A stretch of 64,000 nucleotides of DNA, taken from Thiomicrorhabdus sp. Kp2 (GTDB taxonomy: Bacteria > Pseudomonadota > Gammaproteobacteria > Thiomicrospirales > Thiomicrospiraceae). The stretch covers positions 62,001 through 126,000 of the forward strand of contig NZ_ARWI01000001.1 in the NCBI RefSeq assembly GCF_000478585.1. Direction: 5' to 3'. Position numbers and translations under genes: made by a program. Of this stretch, positions 17,369-26,384 are shown piece after piece (the stretch's first letter is position 1; each line of letters begins with the position of its first letter). The notes beneath the pieces are model-generated. The model worked only from the letters and a program-made list of their open reading frames with translations, ran no database searches and was not told the origin of the DNA.

Positions 17369-17812
17369 ATGAGTGATAAAAAACGTCCTTTTTGGGAAAC
17401 AAAGACCTTAGATGAAATGAGTCAAGATGAGTGGGAATCTCTTTGCGATGGATGTGGCTTATGTTGCTTAACCAAGTTACAAGACGATGAAACCGACGAG
17501 ATTGTTTATACCAGTGTGGTTTGCCCCTATTCGGATTTAGAAACAGGGCAGTGTAAAGATTATGCAAACCGTTCAATTAATGTACCGACTTGTGTGCAAT
17601 TAACCAGAGAGCGAGTGGCTGAATTTGATTGGTTACCAGACTCTTGCGCTTATCGAATGATTTATCGAGGTCAGGGTTTGGCAGATTGGCATCCATTAGT
17701 TTCTGGCAATCGATATTCGGTTACTCATGCAGGCATTGGACTGCTTGCAATTCCTGTTGTGGTTGATAGAGAAGGGCTTGATTATGAAGAATTTCTTATT
17801 GAAAAGCCTTAA
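17369..17812 (+). CDS. YcgN family cysteine-cluster protein (UPF0260)
   Basis: A conserved 147-residue cytoplasmic protein. Family marks are FWETKTLDEMSQDEWESLCDGCG, the CDGCGLCCL cluster, CPYSDLETGQCKDYANR, the Cys in VPTC and CAYRMIYRGQGLADWHPLVSG. The Cys set resembles zinc or Fe-S ligands of the CxxCxxxCC superfamily. Its role is unknown. An AGAGAT ribosome site precedes the ATG. Confidence 0.9.
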   Translation: MSDKKRPFWETKTLDEMSQDEWESLCDGCGLCCLTKLQDDETDEIVYTSVVCPYSDLETGQCKDYANRSINVPTCVQLTRERVAEFDWLPDSCAYRMIYRGQGLADWHPLVSGNRYSVTHAGIGLLAIPVVVDREGLDYEEFLIEKP

Positions 17813-18050
17813 TTTAACATGCCGCATGAATATACTTTTTTAAGCCTAAGACTGAGTTTGGTAAAACGTAAACACCTTAATAACCAGCGTTTTTGGTTGG
17901 TTCTAAGTAAGGATTAACGACCGTAATAGACCCACCTCATCATTAACAATTTTGTTTAACAAGAATAAAAAAAATTGCTTATGTATTTCGGTAGGTTAGG
18001 CGTAATATTTAAAACGTCTAAAAAACCATATAAAAATAAATGGAGTTATT

Positions 18051-18809
18051 ATGAAAGACAGTTCTTGGTTAAACTTACCAAGTTTATCATTGTCGATGAA
18101 GGCATTGTTTACAGGGTATATTTTTGTTGTTGGTTTAGGGCTTATGATGGCTGGTGCTCAAATCATGTTAACCCACGGGATGGCTGACGGTAAGTTTGGT
18201 CTATCCGTTGATGATATTGTTTACAGTTATTACGGTAATCGAAACGGTTCTAAGCTTGAAAGTAAGTTAAATGGTTCTATGAAAGATAAGGCTACTCCTG
18301 AAGAGAATCTAACCATGATTAAATGGGCACGCGACGGAGCTGATGAAGCGGCTTGGACGGCAACGATTAAACCGATAGTGGATGCTAAATGTGCCATGTG
18401 TCATGCACATATGCCAACCTTGCCAAATGTTACTGACTACCAATCAATGAAAGAGATAGCAGCGGTTGACCATGGTGCTGAAATTGGATCTTTAACGCGT
18501 GTTTCACATATTCACTTGTTTGGTATCTCATTTATCTTCTTTTTTGTCGGTTTAATCTTCTCAATGGCTGTTGGTTTTAGACCTTGGGTGAAAGCAACTA
18601 TTATTTTTATTCCATTTGCATTCTTGATTTTAGATATCGCCTCATGGTGGCTCACCAAAATGAACCCCGCATTTGCCTATTTTGTGATTGTGGGTGGGTT
18701 TGGTTATAGCGTAGCGGCTGGCATTATGCTGTTTACGTCGCTCTATCAAATGTGGATTATGCCTTGGAAAGGCCAGACTTCTGAAGAGAATACATGGAAG
18801 AAAGCCTAA
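18051..18809 (+). CDS. Membrane protein with periplasmic c-type haem site (CxxCH)
   Basis: I do not recognise a named family. The 252-residue protein has one N-terminal membrane segment (about 18-40), a periplasmic domain of roughly 110 residues with a single haem-c motif CAMCH (114-118), and three more segments (about 154-176, 182-200 and 208-232). The loop-helix sequence SHIHLFGISF (152-161) adds two His residues near the membrane surface. This layout suggests a membrane electron carrier. It lies 277 nt upstream of a periplasmic molybdoenzyme operon but is separated from it by a terminator, so a shared pathway is only inferred. GGAG precedes the ATG. Confidence 0.65.
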   Translation: MKDSSWLNLPSLSLSMKALFTGYIFVVGLGLMMAGAQIMLTHGMADGKFGLSVDDIVYSYYGNRNGSKLESKLNGSMKDKATPEENLTMIKWARDGADEAAWTATIKPIVDAKCAMCHAHMPTLPNVTDYQSMKEIAAVDHGAEIGSLTRVSHIHLFGISFIFFFVGLIFSMAVGFRPWVKATIIFIPFAFLILDIASWWLTKMNPAFAYFVIVGGFGYSVAAGIMLFTSLYQMWIMPWKGQTSEENTWKKA

Positions 18810-18876
18810 TTACCTCTTAATCTAAATCAATTTTTAGCTCATTAGTTTAACTTTAAATATTAAGTATTAGCTTGGT

Positions 18877-18908
18877 TAAAGCCTGGGATTTTATTCTGGG
18901 CTTTTTTA
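18877..18908 (+). terminator. Rho-independent terminator
   Basis: Arms AAAGCCTGGGA and TCTGGGCTTT around TTTAT, followed by a T-run. It separates the haem protein gene from the molybdoenzyme operon. Confidence 0.85.
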
Positions 18909-19086
18909 TTTCTCTTTTAAGACTTGGTTTGACGCCCCTTACCTAAATACCCACTCATTTACTGGGTTTATTTATACATAAATTTTATTTTCCCTTATTA
19001 ATATAAGTGATTTTTCTTGTTATTAGCCTCTGCTTATACTCTCAACTGTTAAAAAGCAATTTTAGTCAAAAACAGGGAAAAGTTTT

Positions 19087-21900
19087 ATGGCATGGTCATT
19101 TCCAAAACTCACTAGACGAACTTTTATTCAAGGCGCTGCGGCAACCACCACAGCGGGTGTTTTAGCAAGTTCTAAATTGGCTTGCGCACATCTTCCATCA
19201 TGGGACGACTTAATGTTTGCCGACAGCAAACGTAAAGAGATGAAAGAGAAGCTGGATTATACGATTTGTAATTTCTGTTCATCTTTGTGCAATATCGAGA
19301 TCCGCACTATGACCGATGGTGAAACCAGTCGCATCGTTAAGTTAGAGGGGAACCCTCACTCAACCTTAAATCGCGGTCGAGCTTGTGCTCGCGGTCAGTC
19401 GGGTTTGTTCCAAACTTATGATACAGATCGTCTAAAGACACCCATGATTCGTGTACAAGGTTCTAAGCGCGGTGAAATGGCCTTCCGTAAAGCTTCATGG
19501 GACGAAGCTTATGACTATATTGCAAAACACACTCAAAATGTAAAACCTTGGGAGTGGACTACTGTAGGTGGTTGGACAAACTGCGTGTTCTATATGAATT
19601 GGGCCGTTGCTTTCTCAATGGCAAACCAAATTCCAAATATTGTGGCTTCTCCAATGCAACACTGTGTAACAACGGGGCACTTAGGGACGGATGCGGTAAC
19701 GGGGAATTTTAATATTCACGATGAAATTCTTCCTGACTTTGATAATGCGCGTTACATCATGTATATCGCTAATAACGGCTCAATGGGAGCGGTTTCTACT
19801 GCACGTGTAGTGCGTGCGGCAGAAGGGATTCAGCGTGGCGCCAAAGTGGTTGTTCTTGACCCTCGTTTATCTGAAACCGCGGCCAAGGCCGATGAATGGG
19901 TTCGTATTCGTCCTGGTACCGATTTAGATTTCACGATGGCATTAATGAATGAAATCATGTCTAAAGACTACTACGACAAAGAGTTCTGCATTAAACATAC
20001 AAACCTACCATTCTTAATTGAAAAAGATGGCGAAGGTGAATGGCAGATTCTTCGTGATGCTCAAGGTAATTTTTCGGTTTTCGATGAGCTTTCTGGTGCG
20101 GTTCAGCAAGTTAAAGCACACGACAATGCCAATGACCTAGACATTAACGGTAAACGCGTCATTCCAACTTTAAGGCTGCCTGAGGGGTTACAACTAAATG
20201 GTCAGTCAGTGCAAACGGTTTTTGAAGCCCAGTTAGATGAAATCAAACATGTCACGCCTGAGTTTGCTTCTAAAACAACCACAATTCCTGCAGAAGATAT
20301 TATTCGTATCGCTTATGAATATTCGCACATTAAACCTGCAATCATTGATCCAGGCTGGATGGGTGCGCGTTACAACAACGTTCAGATGTTACGCCGTACT
20401 CAAGCGATGTTACAAACCCTAATTGGTGGGATTGATAGCAAAGGAGGCTGGATTAATGCGGCTGAAGTGCGTCATAAAGTTCATACCACAAATAAGGCTC
20501 GTAAAGCGGGTGTTCAACAAGCTCATCCATTGGCAACCACAGGGGGGATGCCATTTGCAGAGATGGTGGTTGATGTATTCAGTAACCCTAAAAACTTTAA
20601 TCATGGTAAGCCAGCTTGGGCTTATGCCTTTGCAGAACAGCAAAAAGCCTCTGGTAAACCATGGGTTGCTTTACCCGTAATGGCCGATACAGGCCTGTTT
20701 GAATCGGTGCGTGGTGAAGTGGAATACAAAGGGGAACAATACCTTACTAAGGCGTTCTTTATTAATGGTGCAAACCCCGTTCACCATTACTTTCCAGATT
20801 CATATTGGAAAGATATGTTAAACCACGACAACGTTGAATGTGTGGTTTGTATGGATGTTTTACCGTCTGATACCACCGCTTATGCCGACGTTATCTTACC
20901 TAATTCAACTTATTTAGAGCGTGATGAACCTGGTATTTATGGTAATGGTGTAAACCAAGATTTAGGTCTAACAACCCGTTTTAAAGCAATTGACCCAATT
21001 TACGATACCCATGAAGTCACCGATGTTATGTTTAGAATGACAGAGATCATTTCTGGAAAAGAAGGCGTTGAGGCGTATTACCAAACCATTGACAACCTAG
21101 CAGGCCTGTCAGCTTCTAAAGCAAAAAAATATGTGGCGGAAGAACAAGCTAAAGGTACGCCTGATCCGATTGCGGCAGCTTATCGTCGTGTGAGCATGGA
21201 ACATGCGGCTCACGAAGTGGGTGAAACACCCGAAAATTTTGAAAAAGTTTTGCGTGAAAAAGGCGTTTACTATATTAAAACCATGGACGAGTTGCTTGAG
21301 GAAGCAGCTATGCCACAAAAAATGCCAGTACCGACACGTTCGGGCCGCTTAGAATTTTACTCAAGTTTGTTTGAAAATATTCGCGGTAAGAGTACAACGC
21401 GCGCACCCAACTTTGGTGTGTTGGCGATGCACTTCCCATCGGGTATTTTAGGTGAAAAAGTCAATCAAGACCGTATGTTAGATGAAGGTGAGTTTTACTT
21501 TACTTATGGTAAATCACCCACGGTATCACACGGTTCTACCAATGCGAATAACCCTGTTTTAGCGGCTATTAACGTTTTTAAAGAGGACATTTACACGGGG
21601 ATTTGGATTAACCCAGCACGCGCCGATAAGCTGGGAATTAAAACGGGCGATGCCATTAAATTAACAAACCTAGAAGATGAGAGCTTGAATGTGGATGGTA
21701 AAGCCTATGTGACTAACCAAGTTCAGCCAGAGTCGGTCTTTATGTATTCATCTTTTGGTACTGAGAATGCCGCATTAAGTCGTGCCGTTAATTTCGGTAG
21801 TGCGATTAATAAAATCATTGGTTACAAAATAGACCCTGTTGTAGCTGGTTTCCGTTCGCAAGAATTCACGATCAAAGTAGAAAAAATAGCTTCAGTCTAA
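19087..21900 (+). CDS. Tat-exported Mo-bisPGD oxidoreductase, catalytic subunit (PsrA/PhsA-like)
   Basis: A DMSO-reductase-family catalytic subunit of 937 residues. The Tat signal is TRRTFIQGAAA (9-19), placing it in the periplasm. A [4Fe-4S] site is formed by Cys 61, 64, 68 and 100 (ICNFCSSLC, GRACARG). Cys 193 in SPMQHCVTTGH is the likely Mo ligand, as in polysulfide/thiosulfate reductases. The cofactor-binding C-terminal domain is complete (YGKSPTVSHGSTNANNP, VFMYSSFGTENAAL). The following genes encode the FeS and NrfD-type membrane subunits, so this is an A-B-C complex exchanging electrons with the quinone pool. A sulfur substrate is plausible, but substrate and direction are not determined. 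It is not a typical cytoplasmic SoeA, which lacks a Tat signal. Confidence 0.85.
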   Translation: MAWSFPKLTRRTFIQGAAATTTAGVLASSKLACAHLPSWDDLMFADSKRKEMKEKLDYTICNFCSSLCNIEIRTMTDGETSRIVKLEGNPHSTLNRGRACARGQSGLFQTYDTDRLKTPMIRVQGSKRGEMAFRKASWDEAYDYIAKHTQNVKPWEWTTVGGWTNCVFYMNWAVAFSMANQIPNIVASPMQHCVTTGHLGTDAVTGNFNIHDEILPDFDNARYIMYIANNGSMGAVSTARVVRAAEGIQRGAKVVVLDPRLSETAAKADEWVRIRPGTDLDFTMALMNEIMSKDYYDKEFCIKHTNLPFLIEKDGEGEWQILRDAQGNFSVFDELSGAVQQVKAHDNANDLDINGKRVIPTLRLPEGLQLNGQSVQTVFEAQLDEIKHVTPEFASKTTTIPAEDIIRIAYEYSHIKPAIIDPGWMGARYNNVQMLRRTQAMLQTLIGGIDSKGGWINAAEVRHKVHTTNKARKAGVQQAHPLATTGGMPFAEMVVDVFSNPKNFNHGKPAWAYAFAEQQKASGKPWVALPVMADTGLFESVRGEVEYKGEQYLTKAFFINGANPVHHYFPDSYWKDMLNHDNVECVVCMDVLPSDTTAYADVILPNSTYLERDEPGIYGNGVNQDLGLTTRFKAIDPIYDTHEVTDVMFRMTEIISGKEGVEAYYQTIDNLAGLSASKAKKYVAEEQAKGTPDPIAAAYRRVSMEHAAHEVGETPENFEKVLREKGVYYIKTMDELLEEAAMPQKMPVPTRSGRLEFYSSLFENIRGKSTTRAPNFGVLAMHFPSGILGEKVNQDRMLDEGEFYFTYGKSPTVSHGSTNANNPVLAAINVFKEDIYTGIWINPARADKLGIKTGDAIKLTNLEDESLNVDGKAYVTNQVQPESVFMYSSFGTENAALSRAVNFGSAINKIIGYKIDPVVAGFRSQEFTIKVEKIASV

Positions 21901-21912
21901 AGGAGATCACGG

Positions 21913-22758
21913 ATGGCTCATTATGCAATGTTAATTGACCTAAATACCTGTACTGGCTGTAACGCTTGTATGGCGGCTTGTGCGGTCGAAAACCAAACTC
22001 CGTTTTGGTCTGATAAATGGCGTACTCAGGTACATGATGTTTCAAAAGGTAAAACCGATGCCGATGCGGCACGTGTTTTCTTTCCACGTTTGTGTAACCA
22101 CTGCGATAACCCGCCTTGTGTCACGGTTTGCCCAACAGGTGCAACTTACAAAATGGATAACGGTATTGTGGATGTGGATGACGATATGTGTATGGGTTGC
22201 CAGGCCTGTACTTTAGCTTGCCCATATGATGCTCGGTATGCATTAGATTACGATGATAATACTCAGAAAAAAGTGGTATTTGGTGAAGAAACACTGAAGA
22301 AAACACGTCCAGGTGTGGATAAATGTAATTTCTGCCGTGACCGTGTTGAAGACAATCGTTTACCAGCGTGTGTTGAAACTTGTGTAGGTAATTCAAGGCA
22401 GTTTGCAGACTTAGATAACCCGAATGACCCAGTTACTCAAATTATTAATTCTGGTATTGCTGAACCTTTAATGGCGCATTTAGGCACTAAGCCGAATGTG
22501 TATTACATTCCCGTTAAAAAGCAAACGGTTCATTTTGAACGTGGCACCTTTAATGGTCAAAACTCTGAAGCGGGTCTACACCCAATGGGGGGTGAAAATG
22601 GCACAACGTTTGAGCGTAAAGCAGGTGGTGAGCCGGACCATGCAGAACACCATGCGGCTTTTGATGGATTTGATGCGAATAGCCCGTTTGCACAAAGTGC
22701 AGTGGCTAATTCTGCAGACAATGCTCAAATTACAGACTTATTAAGAGTGGAGGCGTAA
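21913..22758 (+). CDS. Four-cluster ferredoxin-type subunit of the molybdoenzyme
   Basis: The electron-transfer subunit (281 residues) has four [4Fe-4S] sites of the DmsB/PsrB type: CTGCNACMAAC (13-23), CNHCDNPPCVTVCP, CMGCQACTLACP and CNFCRDRVEDNRLPACVETC. It passes electrons between the catalytic subunit and the membrane anchor. The C-terminal tail of about 80 residues after the cluster domain (rich in Gly, Glu and His) is longer than in DmsB. It has no signal and would be co-exported with the Tat subunit. AAAGGAG lies just before the ATG, 12 nt after the upstream stop. A CAGGCCTG copy at 22201 encodes Gln-Ala inside a cluster motif. Confidence 0.92.
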   Translation: MAHYAMLIDLNTCTGCNACMAACAVENQTPFWSDKWRTQVHDVSKGKTDADAARVFFPRLCNHCDNPPCVTVCPTGATYKMDNGIVDVDDDMCMGCQACTLACPYDARYALDYDDNTQKKVVFGEETLKKTRPGVDKCNFCRDRVEDNRLPACVETCVGNSRQFADLDNPNDPVTQIINSGIAEPLMAHLGTKPNVYYIPVKKQTVHFERGTFNGQNSEAGLHPMGGENGTTFERKAGGEPDHAEHHAAFDGFDANSPFAQSAVANSADNAQITDLLRVEA

Positions 22759-22761
22759 AGT

Positions 22762-23691
22762 ATGTTCTATTTTGGTCAAGAGCAATGGAACTGGTTAGTG
22801 GCGGTTTACCTCTTTTTAGGTGGTATGGGTGCAATGGTCATGGCCATTTCAACATTAGTTCATCGTTTAAAAATGTTTGGTCAGGACAATACCTTATTAA
22901 TGATTTGGGGTAACTTAACGGGTTTTGTTATGTTGTCTGTTGGTTCGGCCATGCTGTTTTACCATCTATTAGACCATTTAGCCGTTTGGCGTGTGTTATT
23001 AGGTGTGTTTGTTAAGCCTGATGCTTGGATCGCCTGGGGTACCTGGTCAATCATCTTTGGTATGATTTGGGGTCTGATTTATACACTTCCACATATTCCA
23101 ACACCTCGTTTTTTAGGCTGGTGTCAGCTACTGAAGTTCTTTAAATGGTTTGGTAGCAAATACGCGGGTGTAATGGCTTGGGGTACTGTCTTTATGTCAG
23201 TATTTACAGCGGTTTATACGGGGATGCTACTGCAATCATTTCCAGCGGTGGAACTTTGGCATAACCCTGGTATCCCTGTACTGTTTACGGTTTCAGCGGT
23301 CTCAACAGCTTTAGCTAGCTTGTTGATTATTCAGTATGTCATTGTACGAGCCGATGACTATGAGTTACGTCATCGTTTTGAGCTAATTGATACTTGGTTA
23401 ATCGGTTCTGAAATCATTATTGTGGCTGGTTTTTTCTTTTACCTATTAAACGGTAGTTTGAATGGACAAGCCTCTCATGAGCTGCTTTGGAGCGATCCAG
23501 TCTGGACTTATGGATTTTTTGTGGCAGGTTTAATTGTGCCCTTTATCATTAACTTGGCAATGGTAACGCATAAAATTCCTACTAACGGTTTTCTAGTGTT
23601 AGTTTCTGCACTGCTTGTATTGATGGGAGGTTACATCCTTCGTCATTACATGTTACTAGCAGGTATTTGGGAATTGCCTTATCCTAAATAA
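22762..23691 (+). CDS. NrfD/PsrC-type membrane anchor subunit
   Basis: An integral membrane subunit of 309 residues with about eight or nine hydrophobic segments and the NrfD-family opening WNWLVAVYLFLGGMGA. NrfD/PsrC proteins bind quinone and complete the A-B-C complex. It starts three bases after the upstream stop, so it is clearly in the operon. A terminator follows at 23711, before the chaperone genes. Confidence 0.9.
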   Translation: MFYFGQEQWNWLVAVYLFLGGMGAMVMAISTLVHRLKMFGQDNTLLMIWGNLTGFVMLSVGSAMLFYHLLDHLAVWRVLLGVFVKPDAWIAWGTWSIIFGMIWGLIYTLPHIPTPRFLGWCQLLKFFKWFGSKYAGVMAWGTVFMSVFTAVYTGMLLQSFPAVELWHNPGIPVLFTVSAVSTALASLLIIQYVIVRADDYELRHRFELIDTWLIGSEIIIVAGFFFYLLNGSLNGQASHELLWSDPVWTYGFFVAGLIVPFIINLAMVTHKIPTNGFLVLVSALLVLMGGYILRHYMLLAGIWELPYPK

Positions 23692-23710
23692 GCCTCAAGA
23701 TTCACCTTTA

Positions 23711-23744
23711 ACAAAAGCACTCATTTAGAGTGCTTTTGTTTTAT
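23711..23744 (+). terminator. Rho-independent terminator after the A-B-C genes
   Basis: Perfect arms ACAAAAGCACTC and GAGTGCTTTTGT around ATTTA, followed by TTTTATG. It could reduce expression of the downstream chaperone genes relative to the structural subunits. Confidence 0.88.
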
Positions 23745-23863
23745 GTACTAGGTATTTTGTTAAGTTTTTTCTTTTTATCGCTAGAATATTTAACAAAATT
23801 TAATAAAGGAAAATAATAAAGCGCATTTAATAGTGAGCTTTTACTTACAAACAAGGATTGTTT

Positions 23864-24376
23864 ATGTCTGAAAAAATCCAAGAGCTAATTGTTCTCTCTG
23901 GTTTGCTTGGTGAACCCTGTGAAGAGTCTATGGAAGCAATCCAAGAGCTAGCACCTCAACTGACTTGGTTGTCTAAAGAATCGTTAAAAGAGATTGAGTC
24001 AACGCCTTTAGAAAGATGGCAAATGGAGCACACTCGCCTGTTTGTTTCTGGACACCCTAAAACGGAATGTGCGCCATTTGAATCGGTATGGACAGAAGGG
24101 CGTATGATGGGTGATACCACCCATACCATTCAAGCTTTATATAATAAAGTGCAATACCAACCAGATGCGGAACTACCAGCTGATTACCTTGGCTCTGAGC
24201 TGGCGTTTTTAGCATTTGTTTTAGAAAACTACAGTGACCAACAAGCATTTTTGGTTGAGATTTTAGAACATCTACACACTTGGGTGCCCAAGCTGGCAAA
24301 AGCGATTCGTATTCATGCAGATTTAGAGTTTTACCGAGATTATGCAAGACGTCTTGAAGCGTTATTTGAGATGTGA
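23864..24376 (+). CDS. TorD-family molybdoenzyme chaperone
   Basis: A cytoplasmic, all-helical chaperone of about 170 residues that binds Tat signal peptides of molybdoenzymes and aids cofactor insertion. The family motif EHTRLFVSGHPKTECAPFESVW is clear (about 54-75), followed by the FLAFVLENYSDQQ helix. The ATG at 23864 is preceded by AAGGA at good distance; the in-frame TTG at 23858 abuts that site. Its place after the A-B-C genes suggests that the Tat subunit at 19087 is the client. Confidence 0.87.
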   Translation: MSEKIQELIVLSGLLGEPCEESMEAIQELAPQLTWLSKESLKEIESTPLERWQMEHTRLFVSGHPKTECAPFESVWTEGRMMGDTTHTIQALYNKVQYQPDAELPADYLGSELAFLAFVLENYSDQQAFLVEILEHLHTWVPKLAKAIRIHADLEFYRDYARRLEALFEM

Positions 24377-24378
24377 TT

Positions 24379-25059
24379 ATGAAGCATAAATCGTCACACA
24401 CCTCTGAATTAGCAGAAGGTAAAGTGTTAGAAAATAGGGTTGAAAAAGTTACCAGGCCTGGTAACTCTGACTGGCAATTGATTCAAACCCAAACTTTGCA
24501 AGAAACCCATGATTTGATTGTTGATGTCTTTAAAAACACCTATCACAAAAACTTTGAAGAAGAGTGGTTGGGTGTGAATCATAATCTACAAGTTGAACTT
24601 AGAGGTTTTAAATTTGTAGATGGTTGGGTGACAGGTTTTTTATTAACGCCGTGGATGTTATGTACAATTTATATCCCCGTGTTACAACAGCCTAATTTAG
24701 AGATAGAAACTGAGTGGTTAGCTGAACGGAGGCAAAACCAAGACTATGTGGTGATTGGTTCATTAAAAACCTTTGATATTGGCGGTAGTTCACAAAAAGG
24801 TAATTTGAATTATCATCCCAAATTAGGGCACTATTTACTTCAACCTCTAGTGCAGATTATGGATAAATACGCCGACAACGAAAGCGCTTTTGGCGCTTGG
24901 TCTCAAGTAATTGCTTTTAGAAAAGCACACTATGAAAAAATAGAACAAGAAGCGTTAGCCAAAGAGGCTTCTCTTAAAGAGATTGAAGATAAATCGAAGC
25001 CGATTGATGAGAATGAAATATTGGACCGCAGAGGTTTTTTATCTAAGTGGATGACGTGA
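24379..25059 (+). CDS. HybE-family assembly chaperone
   Basis: The protein matches the family named for [NiFe]-hydrogenase assembly chaperone HybE: VNHNLQVELRGFKFVDGWVTGFLLTPWMLCTIYIP (about 73-107 of 226) and a later GSLKTFDIGG block. The C-terminal DRRGFLSKW resembles the RR-F-L tail seen in some members. No hydrogenase genes are visible here. It is two bases downstream of TorD, so it probably serves the molybdoenzyme or a distant hydrogenase. I prefer the ATG at 24379 to the overlapping GTG at 24373. A 20-nt perfect palindrome (24447-24466) centred on CAGGCCTG is read as Thr-Arg-Pro-Gly, just before the conserved domain. Confidence 0.78.
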   Translation: MKHKSSHTSELAEGKVLENRVEKVTRPGNSDWQLIQTQTLQETHDLIVDVFKNTYHKNFEEEWLGVNHNLQVELRGFKFVDGWVTGFLLTPWMLCTIYIPVLQQPNLEIETEWLAERRQNQDYVVIGSLKTFDIGGSSQKGNLNYHPKLGHYLLQPLVQIMDKYADNESAFGAWSQVIAFRKAHYEKIEQEALAKEASLKEIEDKSKPIDENEILDRRGFLSKWMT

Positions 25060-25083
25060 TTTCTTGAACGTTTTTTAACAAAG

Positions 25084-25117
25084 TAAAACGCCCTGAAAAT
25101 TGCAGTGCGTTTTTGTT
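25084..25117 (+). terminator. Terminator after the HybE-like gene
   Basis: Arms AAAACGC and GCGTTTT with an inner CTG/CAG pair, followed by a long T-rich run. Confidence 0.65.
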
Positions 25118-25164
25118 TTTGTGATGCGATTGAATTGAATGATTTGTTAAGAACTCTCTTAAAA

Positions 25165-26250
25165 TTAAATATTCCATTGAATCGTTTTGGTTGCGCTTTT
25201 TAACTGCTCTTCAGTTTGTGGAACAGCTGGAGCTTGTGCATCTTGTATATAGAGTGCTGAGGCGACTTTACGGGCAATTTCTCTAAAGCTTAATGCAATC
25301 TTGGATTCTGGCTCTGCAGCAACGGTTGGATTACCGTTGTCAGTCTCTTCTTGAATACGTTTATCTAGCGGTAAAGAACCTAAAAAATTTACCATGTACT
25401 GCAAAGACATTAGTTGAGCGCCATCGTGGCCAAAGATATGCTCTTCGTGTCCGCATTTTGGGCAAATAAACATATTCATGTTTTCAACTACCCCTAAAAC
25501 AGGAATCTCTACCTGGTGAAACATTTTTAAACCTTTTTTGGCGTCGAGAAGAGCAATTTCTTGTGGTGTGGAGACCACAACCGCACCCGAAACGGGTATT
25601 TGTTGAGCAATCGTCAATTGCACATCACCCGTACCTGGCGGCATATCAATCAATAAGTAGTCCAATTCTGGCCACTCAGTACTAAAAAGTAAGGTTTTTA
25701 GGGCTGAGTCAAGTTGAGCACCACGCCAAATCAATGGGGTGTCTTCGCGAGTAAGATGGTTGGCAATGGTGGCGATTTGTATTCCATGAGCCAAAATCGG
25801 TTTGATTATATCGCCGTTGATTTTGGGTCTGTGATGATCAATGCCAAACATCTTGGCTTGGCTAGGGCCGTAAAGGTCGGCATCTAAAACACCAACTCTA
25901 GCCCCTTCGGCTTGTAAAGCTAAAGCCAGATTTGCAGTAACCGTGGATTTACCTACACCGCCTTTTGCTGAAGAGATAGCAATAATGTTTTTAACATTTA
26001 CCAGGCCAGGTTGTTCTTTAGAAATTTTTGGCGAAGGTTTGATTTGATAGTTAAATTCAATATTTAAATTAGCACTGTTCAGTTCTTGTTGAATCGTCTT
26101 TTTAAGTGTGCGTTCATTGCCTTTTGCAGGATAAGGTAGGGTAATGGTTATGTGATTGTTTTTAAAAGAGATAGCATTCAATTCATTGAGTGTTTTACCA
26201 ACATAAGGCTCGTTAATAGATCCTAACTGGGCAAGGGTGTGATTATCCAT
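25165..26250 (-). CDS. apbC: ApbC/Mrp (NBP35-type) Fe-S cluster carrier ATPase
   Basis: A P-loop ATPase of 361 residues that carries [4Fe-4S] clusters to target proteins. An N-terminal DUF59-like (MIP18) region is followed by the deviant Walker A SAKGGVGKST (Lys 95 signature lysine, Lys 101 P-loop), switch IDMPPGTGD, and the cluster-bridging CPKC (Cys 263, 266). Length is normal. A long Gln/Pro-containing tail follows. The gene stands alone on the minus strand between the HybE-like gene and slyD. Confidence 0.92.
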   Translation of the reverse strand: MDNHTLAQLGSINEPYVGKTLNELNAISFKNNHITITLPYPAKGNERTLKKTIQQELNSANLNIEFNYQIKPSPKISKEQPGLVNVKNIIAISSAKGGVGKSTVTANLALALQAEGARVGVLDADLYGPSQAKMFGIDHHRPKINGDIIKPILAHGIQIATIANHLTREDTPLIWRGAQLDSALKTLLFSTEWPELDYLLIDMPPGTGDVQLTIAQQIPVSGAVVVSTPQEIALLDAKKGLKMFHQVEIPVLGVVENMNMFICPKCGHEEHIFGHDGAQLMSLQYMVNFLGSLPLDKRIQEETDNGNPTVAAEPESKIALSFREIARKVASALYIQDAQAPAVPQTEEQLKSATKTIQWNI

Positions 26251-26334
26251 AATCCAACTTTTTTAATCAAAATAGAAAATAATTTTACTCGGCTTAGCGT
26301 TGATTGAAAATAAAGTATTTTTAATACCCTTTAA

Positions 26335-26358
26335 TAAAAAAGCCCCTATTAAGGGGCT
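26335..26358 (-). terminator. Rho-independent terminator after slyD
   Basis: On the minus strand AGCCCCTTAATAGGGGCT is followed by TTTTTTATT. It ends slyD. Confidence 0.88.
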
Positions 26359-26384
26359 ATGAAGATTTATAAGGCTGGGTAACC

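Noticed and set aside
19087-23691. Assignment of the molybdoenzyme operon as sulfite dehydrogenase soeABC
   Set aside because: SoeA is cytoplasmic and lacks a Tat signal; this catalytic subunit has a clear RRTFIQG Tat motif. The exact enzyme is left open.
24379-25059. HybE-like and SlyD genes as evidence for a hydrogenase cluster
   Set aside because: No hydrogenase structural or hyp genes are present within the window; SlyD is a general folding factor.
25997-26016. Additional palindrome copies such as ACCAGGCCAGG (25997), TAGGCCTGG (26733), ACAGGCCTT (54252) and CAGGCCTAT (47860)
   Set aside because: They differ from CAGGCCTG in the core or in one arm, so I did not count them. They may be decayed copies.
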